A stretch of DNA of 64,000 nt from Gari tellinella (lineage: Eukaryota > Mollusca > Bivalvia > Cardiida > Psammobiidae). A program made the position numbers and the translations under genes. Shown piece after piece: positions 10,426 through 20,497 of the stretch (the stretch's first letter is position 1; every line of letters begins with the position of its first letter). The notes beneath the pieces were generated by a model. It had not been told where the DNA came from. It searched no databases and saw nothing but the letters and a program-made list of their open reading frames with translations. The stretch spans positions 48,728,356 to 48,792,355 of the forward strand of contig OV277870.1 in assembly GCA_922989275.2 (NCBI GenBank), read 5' to 3'.

Positions 10426-10708
10426 ATCCTGGCAGTATGAGCTTTGTGCATTATTTACCCTGGCATTAGAGATCTCCTGGTGTTCTTCAGTGTGTGAACA
10501 TCAAACATTGGCTGAACATTGTGGATTTTCAAGGAAATGTTGGAATCCCGTTTTTCATTGAAACATTTTTTCTTTCATTTCTCTACATCAATGGACTGGA
10601 TTCAGCATGAAAACGCCTATTCATGTATCCTGTTTTGATAAGGAACCACAGGAAACTTTGTAACTGTATTGCTTACAACTAAGTTACCTAAAGCCTCCCT
10701 CACAGCTT

Positions 10709-10975
10709 CTTTATAGTGTTTATGACAGGTGGCTGCTTAGATCTGGCTGAAAGTAACGCAAAAAGCTGCTGAAGGAGCTGCTTCACCATAAGGAGCATTT
10801 CTTGCTGAAAGTAAAGCAAAGTTTGCTTTACTTTCAGCAAGAAATGCTCCGTATGGCTCTTTATGAAGGCGTGGTAGGAGCATAAAAAAGCAAGCAAAAC
10901 ATTCCTTTTTGCAAGTGGTTAAGTTTGCTGCTTTACTTTGAGCCAGCTTCTGTCTGTCTTAAACACTGAAAAACG
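10709..10975. repeat. nested hairpins with AAAGTAAAGCA arms
   Basis: A perfect 50-60 bp palindrome (about 10795-10855: GGAGCATTTCTTGCTGAAAG ... TTTGCTTTACTTTCAGCAAG) sits inside weaker GGCTGAAAGTAACGC / GCTTTACTTTGAGCCAGC arms. This is a core without clear ends. Confidence 0.55.
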
Positions 10976-11371
10976 TCATGTAGGAAAAAGATTAACAAGT
11001 TTTTACATCTTTTAGAACATTTGATTCAATCAAGAACCAGTACTGTACAATCAAGAACAACCATAAGATATGAAAAACTAAGCAGCTGACAGTTTTGAGG
11101 CATTAGGCTACAGGGAGTCTGCACTTAGTATACCTATAGAGCCTTTAGCCTGTCCAGAGTGTAGCACTAATGATATTTTCGAATAGTACGGTTCCAGATC
11201 AGTCCTCATTACCTCATGTTCTGAATAGGAAGCTGACTGACCATGGTTCTGGTTGTTTATTTGATTATTTCTGTATACTTTAAAGTAAAGAGTGAAAGAA
11301 ATTCAGGAGGAAAAAAAGCAATGAAAGCAAATGGTTTTGCTGGGGGAACTTTTTCAGACCATGAAAGATAG
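10976..11371. other. no recognisable feature
   Basis: AT-rich unique-looking sequence with no supported gene or repeat. Confidence 0.4.
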
Positions 11372-11530
11372 TACAGTTCAACTTGTTTTAAGCGACCACT
11401 GAGATAATGCATGCTTTTAGTCAGATGGCAGCTTAATGCAGGAATTTAGTAATGCAGAAAGCTCCTACAGGAGCTTTCTGCATTACTTTATTCCTGCATT
11501 AATCTGTCACCTGTCTTTAAGTATCTCCAG
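11372..11530 (+). mobile_element. TA-4 MITE, left part and hairpin
   Basis: Starts TACAGTTCAACTTG with TTTTAAGCGACCACTGAG, then a hairpin GCAGGAATTTAGTAATGCAG / CTGCATTACTTTATTCCTGC with tip AAGCTCCTACAGGAGCTT, then ATCTGTCACCTGTCTTTAAG. The right terminus is not found. Confidence 0.55.
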
Positions 11531-11924
11531 GCTTCTGTATATAGAATGGCTGCTTGATGCAAGTGTTTGTGCTCGCTCTCATGGACAGATTTTTCTCACG
11601 GACTTATGTATGGCATGCGCTCTTTGATTCGGAATGGTAAGATCCTTTAACCTGGTCCTGAAGCTGCATACCATGCGACCAAGTTGTACTGTTCATACCT
11701 CATGCAAATTGCCACAATTTTATTTGTTTAGTGGAATTCCTTTTCGTATAAACAAACAAAGTAAAAAGTATCCTTTAAGAAAAGGTGGTTGTTGTGATAA
11801 CGGAATGGAAACCTTTATATTGTTCTATTAATTTACCCTGATCCTGCTGAATATTCATCATTATATAAAACTCTGCTCACTATGAAACATATATATTAAT
11901 CATGTCAGATAATTATATCCTATA

Positions 11925-11999
11925 GAAAAACTGCAGATGCTGATCATACAACTCCTTCAGGAGTTGTCTGATATATGGGTCTTCACTGTTTTCAAAAAG
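11925..11999. repeat. TTAA-E-type hairpin fragment
   Basis: CTGCAGATGCTGATCATACAACTCC / GGAGTTGTCTGATATATGGG then CTTCACTGTTTTC, the core of TTAA-E without ends. Confidence 0.4.
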
Positions 12000-12019
12000 C
12001 ATCAATATTTTCTATAAGC

Positions 12020-12208
12020 CAGAGCTCCAGATAAGGGGAGTATTTCAAAAACTAAAAACTTTATTTCTGCATTAAACCCTATGGTGTCACTACTCAATAG
12101 AACCGTCTCTTCGAGACGATTCTAGTGAGTAGTAACACCATAGGATTTGGTGCTGAAATTAAAGAGAAAATGTTGGATTTATTCCATTTACTCCTAACTG
12201 GAGCCCTG
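12020..12208 (+). mobile_element. hAT-1 MITE
   Basis: CAGAGCTCCAGATAAGGGGA ... CTGGAGCCCTG. Stem CCTATGGTGTCACTACTCA / GAGTAGTAACACCATAGG, centre CTCTTCGAG. Flanks ATAAGC/ATCAGC suggest a 6-bp duplication with one change. Confidence 0.75.
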
Positions 12209-12491
12209 ATCAGCAGGAGAAGGGTGAATGGCACGGTTACACCAGGTACAGGGATAAAGGAAATCGGTAAGTGTGTAATGTAGCTGTGATGGGCCGTATA
12301 GTTGCGGGGTCAGGTCTAATAAAAGGGCTGCTTGTTGAATGTTGATGATACATTGTGTGCCGGAGATATTGGATTTCTATAACTGGTATCAGGTAAAGGT
12401 TATTGTATTCAATTCAATATCAGGTTATCCCTTTCCTCTCAATAGGCAAAAGTGCAAATCACCTATATCCCCCTGTGGTTAGGCAAATGGA

Positions 12492-12702
12492 CAGGGCTCC
12501 TGAGATAAGGGGCGTATTAATCTTTATTTCTGTGTTAAACCCTATGGTGTTACTACTCATTAGAATCGTCTCTTTGAGACGATTCTAATGAGTAGTTACA
12601 CCATAGGACCGATTTGGTGCTGAAAATTTCAGCCTGAAATGAGTGGGAAAATGTTGGGATTTGTTCAATTTACTTACTCCCTCTTATCTGCATGGAGCCT
12701 TG
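12492..12702 (+). mobile_element. hAT-1 MITE
   Basis: CAGGGCTCCTGAGATAAGGG ... CTTATCTGCATGGAGCCTTG. The long stem is intact, with centre CTCTTTGAGAC. Small insertions are present in both ends. Confidence 0.75.
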
Positions 12703-13029
12703 AAGTGACTGCTTAAAATTAAAGCATGATGAAAGGATAGCAGCAAGTTCCATCTATGCTGTATGCTTTCTGCTACACTTTTATGTTTCTTGCCCCCCTG
12801 TATTAAAGACATCATTGATGAATGCACCTTTAAATGTCCTCTTCAGATTTTGGTCTTGACCTACACTGTGCGCAAAAGATATTATACATGTATACTTGGT
12901 CCTGCACTGTAAGGATTGAGCAAATTTTCTTTGTTGTTTAGTTTTTATTCTGATTCCAAGCAAGTACTAGTAGCGTGTTCAGTTACCACTGTTTGCTGTT
13001 TAGGTTAGCAGTTTGTGTAGTGTGCAGAG
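12703..13029. other. no recognisable feature
   Basis: A weak AAAGCATGATGAAAGG / CTTTCTGCTACAC inversion only. Confidence 0.4.
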
Positions 13030-13270
13030 TACAGTAGAGAAAACGTTTTATTTCCAAATAACAGTGTTTATGCTTAGACTATTATTTTTATTGCAAACAG
13101 TTTGGAGCCAGATCAGACGCCGGGTAACCCGGCGTCTGATCAGGCTCCAAACTGTTTGCCACTCAGATTTAAACTAGCTGGTAGTCAGAATTGTTAAAAA
13201 GTTGTCAAATTCTATATTTCGTTGCAATGCGTTTGCGTTTGAATGGAAAAATAACGTTTTCTCCACTGTA
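13030..13270 (+). mobile_element. TA-1 MITE, copy 2
   Basis: TA-flanked CAGTAGAGAAAACGTTTTAT ... AATAACGTTTTCTCCACTG. The core is identical to copy 1 (GCAAACAGTTTGGAGCCAGA, tip CCGGGTAACCCGG). The arms are more diverged than between copies 1 and 3. Confidence 0.75.
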
Positions 13271-13620
13271 TTTCAGACCGGTAGCCATCGATGGCCATCG
13301 ATTTCTTTACTGAACTCATGGCAGTAAGTGTACTTTAATATAGAGCTTTGTTCCCATTGTTACAGGACAGATTTTGTTTTTCAGGGGTAAAATATTCTGA
13401 AATTTGTTACTCATCCTGTATAAACGACAATGAAGGCAAACCAAAAAGCGCAAAATGGAACTTGCTGCTATCCTTTGCATCACTACCAATTGAACATGTG
13501 TAGATCATATTTTGATTTTGTTTCAATTATCAATACCTTAGTTTCACGTTTTGCATCATTTTGCGAGGAAATGTTCAATTGTGCACAATTTGTGTTTGAG
13601 AAGGTTTGGGTATAGTGTTT
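13271..13620. other. no recognisable feature
   Basis: Ordinary AT-rich sequence; a 61-codon open frame here has no supporting signal. Confidence 0.4.
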
Positions 13621-13812
13621 CAGAGCACCAGATAAGGGTAGTTTTTCAAAAACTAAAATCTTTATTTCTGAATTAAACCTTATGGTGTCACTACTCATTA
13701 GAATCGTCTCTTCAAGACGATTCTAATAAGAAGTACCACCATAGGATTTGGTGCTTAAAAGAGTGAGAATTGTTGGATTTGTTGAAATAACTACCTCTTA
13801 TCTGGAGCCCTG
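13621..13812 (+). mobile_element. hAT-1 MITE with 6-bp target duplication
   Basis: CAGAGCACCAGATAAGGGTA ... CTTATCTGGAGCCCTG, with GTGTTT on both sides. Centre CTCTTCAAGAC. Confidence 0.8.
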
Positions 13813-13929
13813 GTGTTTCCTCGGGAATGTTCACGGCAGTACATTCACAAGTGAATCATAGAATCGTATTCTTACAATGGATGTAAATGATTTTTTTCCC
13901 TGTTTAGAATATTCTTATGATAACTTATC

Positions 13930-14169
13930 TTAACCCTTTGTTGCTAGTTTTGAAGACAGGTAACCCCTTTAAGCAGGGTGAAAGTAAAGCAGAATGCACC
14001 TTAAGGTGCATTTTGCTTTACTTTCACCCAGCTTTAAGATACCATTTGATAGAATATAGAGAAAATATTTCTTAAAATATGATAAATATTGATCACTATA
14101 AATTGGAACTATTTTCTTAGTAATTAAACTAAATGCGTAAAAATGAGTATTTGTGGAGTAAAGGGTTAA
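13930..14169 (+). mobile_element. TTAA-A MITE
   Basis: TTAACCCTTTGTTGCTAG to GGAGTAAAGGGTTAA. Core tip GCACCTTAAGGTGC; arm variant AAGCAGGGTGAAAGTAAAGC. Confidence 0.75.
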
Positions 14170-14275
14170 TGAAATGTAGAAAATGACAGGCTCTTGAAAA
14201 TGTTGACAATTTATTAAAGTCTGAGCGATAAACAGTTTCAATCGAGCCAAAGTTACCAAAGTTACTGTACTTTGA

Positions 14276-14402
14276 CAGGGCTCCAGATAAGGGGAGTATT
14301 TCAGAAATTAAAATATTTATTTATGCATGAAACCCTATGGTGCTGAAATTAGTGATAATTTGTTGGATTTGTTCATTTTACTCCCTCTTATCTGGAGCCC
14401 TG
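14276..14402 (+). mobile_element. hAT-1 MITE that has lost its palindromic centre
   Basis: Ends are intact (CAGGGCTCCAGATAAGGGGA / CTTATCTGGAGCCCTG) with CTTTGA on both sides, a perfect 6-bp duplication. The stem is collapsed: CCCTATGGTGCTGAAATT joins one stem base directly to the far flank, removing about 65 bp. Confidence 0.8.
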
Positions 14403-14588
14403 CTTTGATCTCACTCCAAATTGTTGGCAATGGACACATCATTATTTGCACGCTAACAGATTTATTGGGGATAGAATAATGTATCTTCTCCGCTCTGTAC
14501 TTGTAGACTTGTAGAGAACCTGCAATGATAGGGATTGATTATCTCTTAGGGAATGCAGAGTTCACCAGTAGTACAAGGTCAGAACAAT

Positions 14589-14616
14589 TACAGTCAAACC
14601 TGTATTTACCCTTTAA
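14589..14616 (+). mobile_element. TA-4 left end used as a TTAA-A target
   Basis: TACAGTCAAACCTGTATTTA is the TA-4 terminus. It is cut at CCTTTAA by the following TTAA-A copy. Confidence 0.5.
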
Positions 14617-14864
14617 CCCATTACCCCATAAATACGCTTTTTTACGCCTGTAATTTATTCCTCCACAGAAGAAAATAGTTCCAGTTTATTAAGTTATGAT
14701 TGTGTAATATTAGAAAAAATGTCATTATCCTAGCAGATTATAGCTTAAAGCAGGCTGAAAGTAAAGCAGAATGTGCCTTAAGGCACATTCTGCTTTACTT
14801 TCAACCTGCTTTAAGTGGTCACATATTTTCAAAATTAGAAACATGCTATGGGGTATTGGGTTAA
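14613..14864 (-). mobile_element. TTAA-A MITE
   Basis: TTAACCCATTACCCCATAAA to GGGGTATTGGGTTAA. Well preserved core with tip GTGCCTTAAGGCAC. The sequence after it (14865-14896, GCTTGTTTCTAGTTTTGAAA) is an orphan arm of another copy. Confidence 0.85.
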
Positions 14865-14896
14865 GCTTGTTTCTAGTTTTGAAAACAGGTGACTAC

Positions 14897-15154
14897 TTAA
14901 CCCTTCCCCCCATAGAAACTCCTTTTAAAATAGTGTATTTAATTTATTGCTGCCCTGGTGAAAATAGTTTCAATTTATGCAGTCATGCACATGTACCATA
15001 AGATACATTTTCTATATTCTAGCACATGGTAGTGTAAAGCAGACTGAAAGTAAAGATGAATGCATCTTGAGGCACATTCCTGCTCTACTTTCAACCTGCT
15101 TTAAGTGATCTTCTCTCTTCAAAGTTAGAAACAGGCTATGAAATAATGGGCTAA
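14897..15154 (-). mobile_element. TTAA-A MITE, diverged
   Basis: TTAACCCTTCCCCCCATAG to AAATAATGGGCTAA (TTAA mutated to CTAA). The tip is mismatched (GCATCTTGAGGCAC). It shares its right end with a TTAA-C element. Confidence 0.7.
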
Positions 15155-15414
15155 TCCTTTCTTCCCTGAAACTTCAATGCACAATTCCAGTTTCCAACTT
15201 AGTCTAGTCTATTTTTAACTACATTTAGGGTTTGTCAATGCATTGCAATATGGCAACCAATGCAGATCCTGATCAGAGGCCGGGTTCCTTTAGGAGCCAT
15301 CTGATCTGGGTTGTCAGTGTTTGCATAGGACAAATGTACTCTTCCCAGGTACATTTTTGTAAAGGATACATATATGCATGACTAGGACTCACAGTGTTGG
15401 ACTCACAGTGTTAA
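15151..15414 (-). mobile_element. TTAA-C MITE, diverged
   Basis: CTAATCCTTTCTTCCCTGAA at the left; GCATGACTAGG and GTGTTAA at the right. The hairpin is weak (GATCAGAGGCCGGGTTCC / GGAGCCATCTGATC). It abuts TTAA-A with a single shared target tetranucleotide, as at 23282. Confidence 0.65.
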
Positions 15415-15472
15415 GTGGTCAGTCAGGTGTCTGTACATTAATGTTACTTGATATAGGTGACCTGCTTCATGC

Positions 15473-15706
15473 TTAACTCTTTGAACCCTAGTCATGCAAA
15501 TAGTCTACATGTGAAGAGTACACTTGTCCTATGCAAACAGTGTAGACCCTGATCAGAGGGCTCTTTAAGGAGCCCTCTGATCATAGTCTACACTGTTTGT
15601 CGTTTTGAAATATATTATAAAATTCAACCCTAAAAACTAAAAAATGGACAAGACTAAATTGAAAACTATAATTGTCCATTTGAGGTTTCATGGAGTAAAG
15701 GGTAAA
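15473..15706 (+). mobile_element. TTAA-C MITE
   Basis: TTAACTCTTTGAACCCTAGT to CATGGAGTAAAGGGTAAA. Core CAAACAGTGTAGACCCTGAT / ATCATAGTCTACACTGTTTG with tip GGGCTCTTTAAGGAGCCC. Confidence 0.75.
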
Positions 15707-15728
15707 TGCAGGTGACTGAAGTAAGCAG

Positions 15729-15983
15729 CAGCGCTGCCATTTCTCCGGATTTTTCCTAAATCTCCGGATTTTTTCCCAGTACATCGTAGCTTAAAGCAGG
15801 CTGAAAGTAAAGTAGAATGCGCCCCAAGGCGCATTCTGCTTTACTTACAGCCTGCTTTAAGTAGTCGCATGCAAACAAAACAAGAAAAAGGCTATGGGGT
15901 AAAGGCACGATTCTTAAAATCGCACTTGAAAAATGCAAATTTGGAAATCTTAGGATTTTTCATGTCAACTTATGGCAGCCCTG
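15729..15983 (+). mobile_element. hAT-2 MITE with perfect 6-bp target duplication
   Basis: CAGCGCTGCCATTTCTCCGG ... ACTTATGGCAGCCCTG between two AAGCAG hexamers. It contains TTAA-A core with tip GCGCCCCAAGGCGC and arm remnant AAGGCTATGGGGTAAAGG. It has split an AAGTAAGCAGAAAGCTCC hairpin whose right half continues to about 16034. Confidence 0.8.
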
Positions 15984-16034
15984 AAGCAGAAAGCTCCTCT
16001 AGAAGCTTTCTGCTTTACTTTTGGCCTGCATTAA

Positions 16035-16430
16035 ACATTGTGCAGTCTATTGCCTTGCTGCTCAATCTAAAGTGTGTCTGTAGGTATCCTTCAAAGAACA
16101 GAGCATGTTGTGGAACATGTCTCATGCATCATATTGTAGAATGTTGCAATGTTTGATGTTGATTCTAATATTCTGTCCCACCCTTGTTTTAGGAAATATG
16201 TTTTTTTCAAAGTGCCAAGGTTTAGAGGTATATACATGTAAATTATCCTTTGTACAGAGTGGGAATCCTTCATATGAAAGGAAGCTGTTCACTGTAGACA
16301 TATCTGTAGTAGGTGATAGACTCACTGACATGGAATTTTCTATCATTTAGTCAATACTTATTATGATGCTCATGTGGTCAGCCTCAGGTGATTGTGTGCG
16401 TGTTTGTAAATGACGAGGGGAAGGAAAAAG
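16035..16430. other. no recognisable feature
   Basis: Overlapping short open frames on both strands lack any signal of a real gene. Confidence 0.4.
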
Positions 16431-16700
16431 ACAGAAGGGGGGGGGGGGGGGGGGGCAATTTTAGAAGCCCTTAAACTAAGTACAACTTGGGTCACATCCG
16501 ACAAAGGTCAAGGTCATTTAGAGGTCGACCTCTATGTGAATTTAAACTTGGCCATAAATTTTGAAATACATATGATAGAGACTTCATATTTGGCATGAGC
16601 ACTCCATCCAACCAAGAAGCAAATTGCATGAGCTCTGCAGTGCAAGCTGGGTCATGTTAGATGAAGGTCAAAAAGGCAAAGGCAAGCTTTATTTAATGTC
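16430..16700. repeat. poly-G tract and degenerate tandem fragment
   Basis: A 19-base G run with flanking AGAAG, then about two diverged units sharing 'TTGGGTCACAT..GACAAAGGTCAAGGTCA' style text like the arrays at 28258 and 59600. Confidence 0.45.
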
Positions 16701-16874
16701 GCATATGGTAAACAATCAACATAAGCTCTGTAGAGCTTTTATTGTGACAAACAAGGTATCCATTAACATGCATACTTACCTGGGCATTACAGTCACCTTC
16801 CTAGTACTACCCTTACAATGCCGAGGGTCAGGCAAGGGAGCTACTAGTACCATTTTTATAATGGTCTTTGGTAT

Positions 16875-16951
16875 GACCCGGCGGGGGATCGAACCCACAA
16901 CCTCCCGCCTCGAAAGCGGATGCTCTAGCTACCACTGAGCTATTGAGGGGG
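16875..16951 (-). ncRNA. tRNA-like sequence (Arg-TCG-like, SINE head or pseudogene)
   Basis: On the minus strand: A-box TAGCTCAGTGG, anticodon stem TCCGC/GCGGG with loop TTTCGAG (anticodon TCG), and perfect B-box GGTTCGATCCC. The D loop is enlarged and the T and acceptor stems pair poorly, favouring a tRNA-derived retroposon. Confidence 0.55.
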
Positions 16952-17046
16952 TAAAGATCATCTAGAGATCATCAGGGTGCATAAAGTGTTTTACAAACTT
17001 TTCATGTCTAAAAGTGGATCAATTCATAACAATTCAATACAAAAAG

Positions 17047-17242
17047 CAGGGCTGCCATAAGTTGATCTTGAAAAATCCTAACATTTCCAAATTTTTGAAG
17101 AGAGATTACTAAAAACAGGTTGAAAGTAAAGCAGAATGTGTCTTAAGGCACATTCTGCTTTTCTTTCAGCCTGCTTTAAGCTACCATCTGAAAGGATAAG
17201 AATCGGAAGATTTTGGAAAAATCCGGAGAAATGGCAGCCCTA
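17047..17242 (-). mobile_element. hAT-2 MITE
   Basis: CAGGGCTGCCATAAGTTGAT ... CCGGAGAAATGGCAGCCCTA (final G to A). It contains the TTAA-A core with tip GTGTCTTAAGGCAC but a shorter captured arm than the other copies. Confidence 0.7.
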
Positions 17243-17476
17243 TAAACAAGGGGTGTACCATGCTTTAGCAGTAAATTTTGTATGACCATCACTGTCTCAT
17301 TGAAAACCATCTGTCAAGTTTCAGACCACCACCAGCATCATGTAATCAATTTCATGTTCTCATCATTGAAATAATTTGCTCCAAAAATCAGCTTAACATG
17401 TCTCATTTAACAATAGAGTGAAAAAACTCTATTACAGCCACTAAGACTCATTGATCGTGCTGAAAGAGGATTCAGC

Positions 17477-17679
17477 TTAACCAATTACACCATATATACA
17501 CCTTTTGTATGCCTTTAATTTATTTCTCCACTGAAGAAAATAGTTCCATTTTATACAGTCATGAATCTGTACCATGATAAATATTTTTTTATATCATAGC
17601 CTTAAACCATGCCTTAGGCACATTCTGCTTTACTTTCAACCTGCTTTAAGTGGTCATCTGTATTCAAAACTAGAAATAG
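17477..17679 (-). mobile_element. TTAA-A MITE truncated by hAT-1
   Basis: TTAACCAATTACACCATATA to AACTAGAAATAG, where hAT-1 begins. The left arm of the core is deleted (CCATGCCTTAGGCACATTCTGC). Confidence 0.65.
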
Positions 17680-17822
17680 CAGGGCTCCAGATAAGAGGTA
17701 GTTATTTCAACAAATCAAACATTTTTTCACTCATTTCAGCACCAAATCCTATGGTGTTACTACTCATTAGAATCGTCTCTTCGAGACATTTCTAATCAGT
17801 AGTGACACCATAGGGTTTAATT
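17680..17822 (-). mobile_element. hAT-1 MITE, one end lost
   Basis: CAGGGCTCCAGATAAGAGGT and the stem with centre CTCTTCGAGAC are present. The sequence then departs after CACCATAGGGTTTAATTCA with no CTTATCTGGAGCCCTG end. Confidence 0.65.
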
Positions 17823-17940
17823 CATCTCCAATACCCTTTGAAATCATTGACCTTCCAGTGAGTGGTCATTATACCAGGACTTGTAACTGGAGGGTGAATT
17901 ACATGGTCTCATTACTCGAATATTCTCCTCCAAAATCAAA

Positions 17941-18355
17941 CGAACATGTCTCGTTTAATGTCTCCTTAGTCAGAGCAGTCAAACCTATAACAAACATGTC
18001 TCATTTAATGTCTCATTACAGTCAAACTTATATAAAGTAACTGCTTCAAAATTATTTAGTCAACATGTCTCATTTAACCCATTTTATGCGGGATATACAC
18101 TTTAAGGTGTACCTCTAGGCAAACAGTTTTGATCTCAGATCAGGCCCCACATTGTGGGGCCTGATCTGAGATCAAAACTGTTTGCTGCTAAGTCAATATT
18201 CTATCAGAAACTGCTAAATTATTTTGCAAATATTTGAGTTATACCTGCTGCAGACGACATTTTAAAATGGCCACCAAATATTACCCAGCATACAATGGGT
18301 TAATGTCTCATTACAATCAAACTTATATAAAGTAACTGCTTCAAAATTATTTAGG
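17941..18355. repeat. about 70-bp tandem repeat, three copies, one holding an insertion
   Basis: Units contain AACATGTCTCATTTAATGTC and TCAAACTTATATAAAGTAAC. The middle copy keeps an uninterrupted CATTTAATG; the third carries TTAA-D at exactly that TTAA. The neighbour is therefore a natural empty site. Confidence 0.75.
18074..18303 (+). mobile_element. TTAA-D MITE, type copy
   Basis: TTAACCCATTTTATGCGGGA to CCAGCATACAATGGGTTAA. Perfect long hairpin AAACAGTTTTGATCTCAGAT / ATCTGAGATCAAAACTGTTT with tip GGCCCCACATTGTGGGGCC. Insertion at TTAA is proven by the adjacent empty repeat unit. Confidence 0.85.
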
Positions 18356-18404
18356 AGTCTTAAATACAGGTGGTAGCATAATGCCGAACAAAAGTCTGTC
18401 TTTA

Positions 18405-18660
18405 TTAACCCATTATCTCATAGCCTGTTTCTAGTTTTGAAAATAGGTTACCACTTAAAGCAGGTTGAAAGTAAAGCAGAATGTGTCTTAAACCACATTC
18501 TGATTTACTTTAAGCCTGCTTTAAGCTATTATCTGCTAGGATATAGAAAATATTTCTTATGATACATACTCAAGACTGTATCAGAGGGAGCTTTTTTCTT
18601 CAGTGGAGGAATAAATTATAGGCGTAAAAAGGTGTATTTATGGGGTAAATAATGGGTTAA
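18405..18660 (+). mobile_element. TTAA-A MITE
   Basis: TTAACCCATTATCTCATAGC to AATGGGTTAA, with a small AAAT duplication near the right end. The tip has lost pairing (GTGTCTTAAACCAC). Confidence 0.8.
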
Positions 18661-19496
18661 TTGCCATTCTTCTTCAAAAGATTGGCCCAGTCTTCGCCTT
18701 AACCCACTTGCCCGAAGCCCAGGGCAAGTGGTTTCTGATTCGAGCAAGTTATCTTTGCTTCAGAATTAGTGATATTTGCATCAGAATTTGGCATATATAA
18801 CAGTGAAAAAGGCAGTTTTTGTAAGTTTCATGCAAGTGGTCTGACAAACCTTTAAACCATTCTATGCCAAATTTATCACCGCAGCTTTCATAGCCATAAT
18901 ATCTGCTTCAGTAGTCTGTATTTTTGTTTGAAAGCAAAATGAATGAAGAAATATATCAAAATTATTGTCCAATAGTTTGAAATCAGCTCACAGACCACAT
19001 GTTAAGCAGTGTCTGATTAGGAGCCAAACCGTAAGTAAAGATGGCTTTGGTTGCCAATGGCAACAAAAAGTCTAATACAAGACTAGTATGATTGTACATG
19101 ATATGATGTCAGATGGTCATAAAATCTTAACTATAATGGACAAACATGTACTCAGTATGGTTAACTTGATGGCAAAATGTGGTTTGGTGTAATCTATCAT
19201 CTATCTGTAGTCAATTTAATCCATTTAGTGCTTTGACTGTGGAATGCGATGGAATATTGGGCAAACTTGTGCGCTGGCATTCACAGAACTGCCTTATGAC
19301 AACTCTATCTACTCATCCACATGCAATGCATGTAGGTGAGGAGATCGCTGCGTAGTAACCCTGTTGTGACAAATGCATTCGGATTGAGTCCTTATAGATG
19401 GTGATTACCCATTTATGCCTGGATATTGCAATGCACTCTCCATATGTACTTGCTGGAAGATTACATTTCAGATACAAGGGTAAAGTACTGTAGACC
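18661..19496. other. mostly unrecognised; possible decayed TTAA element start
   Basis: TTAACCCACTTGCCCGAAGC with a short CAGGGCAAGTGG inversion at 18699-18733 resembles another TTAA terminus, but no partner end is clear. CCCATTTATGCCTGG near 19408 resembles TTAA-F. No gene seen. Confidence 0.4.
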
Positions 19497-19689
19497 CAGG
19501 GCTCCAGATAAGAGGGAGTAAACAGCACATAGCCAACATTTTCTCACTTATTTTAGTACCAAATCCTATGGTGTTACTACTCATTTGAATCGTTTCTTCG
19601 AGACGATTCTAATGAGTAGTCACACCATAGGGTTTAAAGCAGAAATAAAGATTTTAGTTTTTGAAATACCCCCCTTATCTGGAGCCCTG
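19497..19689 (-). mobile_element. hAT-1 MITE
   Basis: CAGGGCTCCAGATAAGAGGG ... CTTATCTGGAGCCCTG. Flanks share AGACC. Centre CTTCGAG in an element of minus orientation, that is, flipped relative to the plus copies. Confidence 0.75.
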
Positions 19690-19866
19690 AGACCAATGTA
19701 TTTAGTCATTGCAGAACATTTCATATGAAATAGCAAGCGATGCAGCGTAAATTTCAGTCTCATCAGGATCTACCCTGTTTTGCTAATTTAATACATGTAA
19801 CAGTATCTATATACTTTTATAGATGATTGGCATCAATAGGTAAAATTGATACTTTCTGCATGAAAG

Positions 19867-20079
19867 TCAACCCTTTGCCTGCTGGTCGCGACTTTACTAA
19901 ATTTTGCAAACAGCTTGGATCAAGATCAGACGCCGCGTCACGCGGCGTCTGATCTGGATCCAAACTGTTTGACACACGTGTTGAGGATTCTTTACTTAAA
20001 AAAAGTAAAAATCTAGATTTAACCAATTTTGCAGACGACAATTCCGAAGCAGACGATATTACCGCAGGATAAGGGTAAA
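19867..20079 (+). mobile_element. TTAA-B' MITE
   Basis: TCAACCCTTTGCCTGCTGGT to CAGGATAAGGGTAAA. Hairpin GCAAACAGCTTGGATCAAGA / TCTGGATCCAAACTGTTTG, tip CCGCGTCACGCGG. The right half has GCAGACGACAATTCCG. Both TTAA sites have point changes. Confidence 0.75.
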
Positions 20080-20102
20080 GCACTCCTATAGGTCCATGTG
20101 GT

Positions 20103-20497
20103 TTTAACCCTTTCTTCCACACAAGAGCTTTACTTTCAGCCTGCTTTAACCCATTACCCAATAAATATGCCTTTTTACACCTTTGATTTATTTCTCCACT
20201 GAAGAATATAGTTTTAAATTATTCAGTCATGAACATGTATCATAAGAAATATTTTCTTTATCCTAGCGGATAGAAGCTTAAAGCAGGCTGAAAGTAAAGC
20301 AGAATGCACCTTAAGGTGCATTTTGCTTTACTTTCAAACTGCTTTAAGTGGTCACATGTCTTCAAAATTAGAAACATATGCTATGGAGTAATGGGTTAAG
20401 CTATCATCAATGGTGCACATTCATGACTGTATAAATTGGAACTATTTACTTCAGTGAAGGAATAAAGTGCATGTCTATGTAGTATAGAAAGGATTAA
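20103..20497 (+). mobile_element. TTAA-A MITE interrupted by another TTAA-A
   Basis: Left part TTAACCCTTTCTTCC ... CAGCCTGC ends at its own TTAA. The right part resumes GCTATCATCAATGG ... GGATTAA after the inner copy. The target is the CTGCTTTAAGCT site in its core arm. Confidence 0.7.
20146..20399 (-). mobile_element. TTAA-A MITE nested in TTAA-A
   Basis: TTAACCCATTACCCAATAAA to GGAGTAATGGGTTAA, tip GCACCTTAAGGTGC. Opposite orientation to its host. Confidence 0.85.

Noticed and set aside
16105..16350. Overlapping 60-95-codon frames on both strands as a small gene
   Set aside because: Frames on both strands overlap in AT-rich DNA without splice, promoter or domain evidence.
16430..16460. 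G-run as a quadruplex or regulatory signal (also 3535-3548)
   Set aside because: Plain homopolymer runs next to degenerate repeats; nothing else supports a regulatory role.
18074..18303. Long GC-tipped hairpins as bacterial-type terminators
   Set aside because: They are centres of transposon families in a eukaryotic repeat region with no upstream genes.
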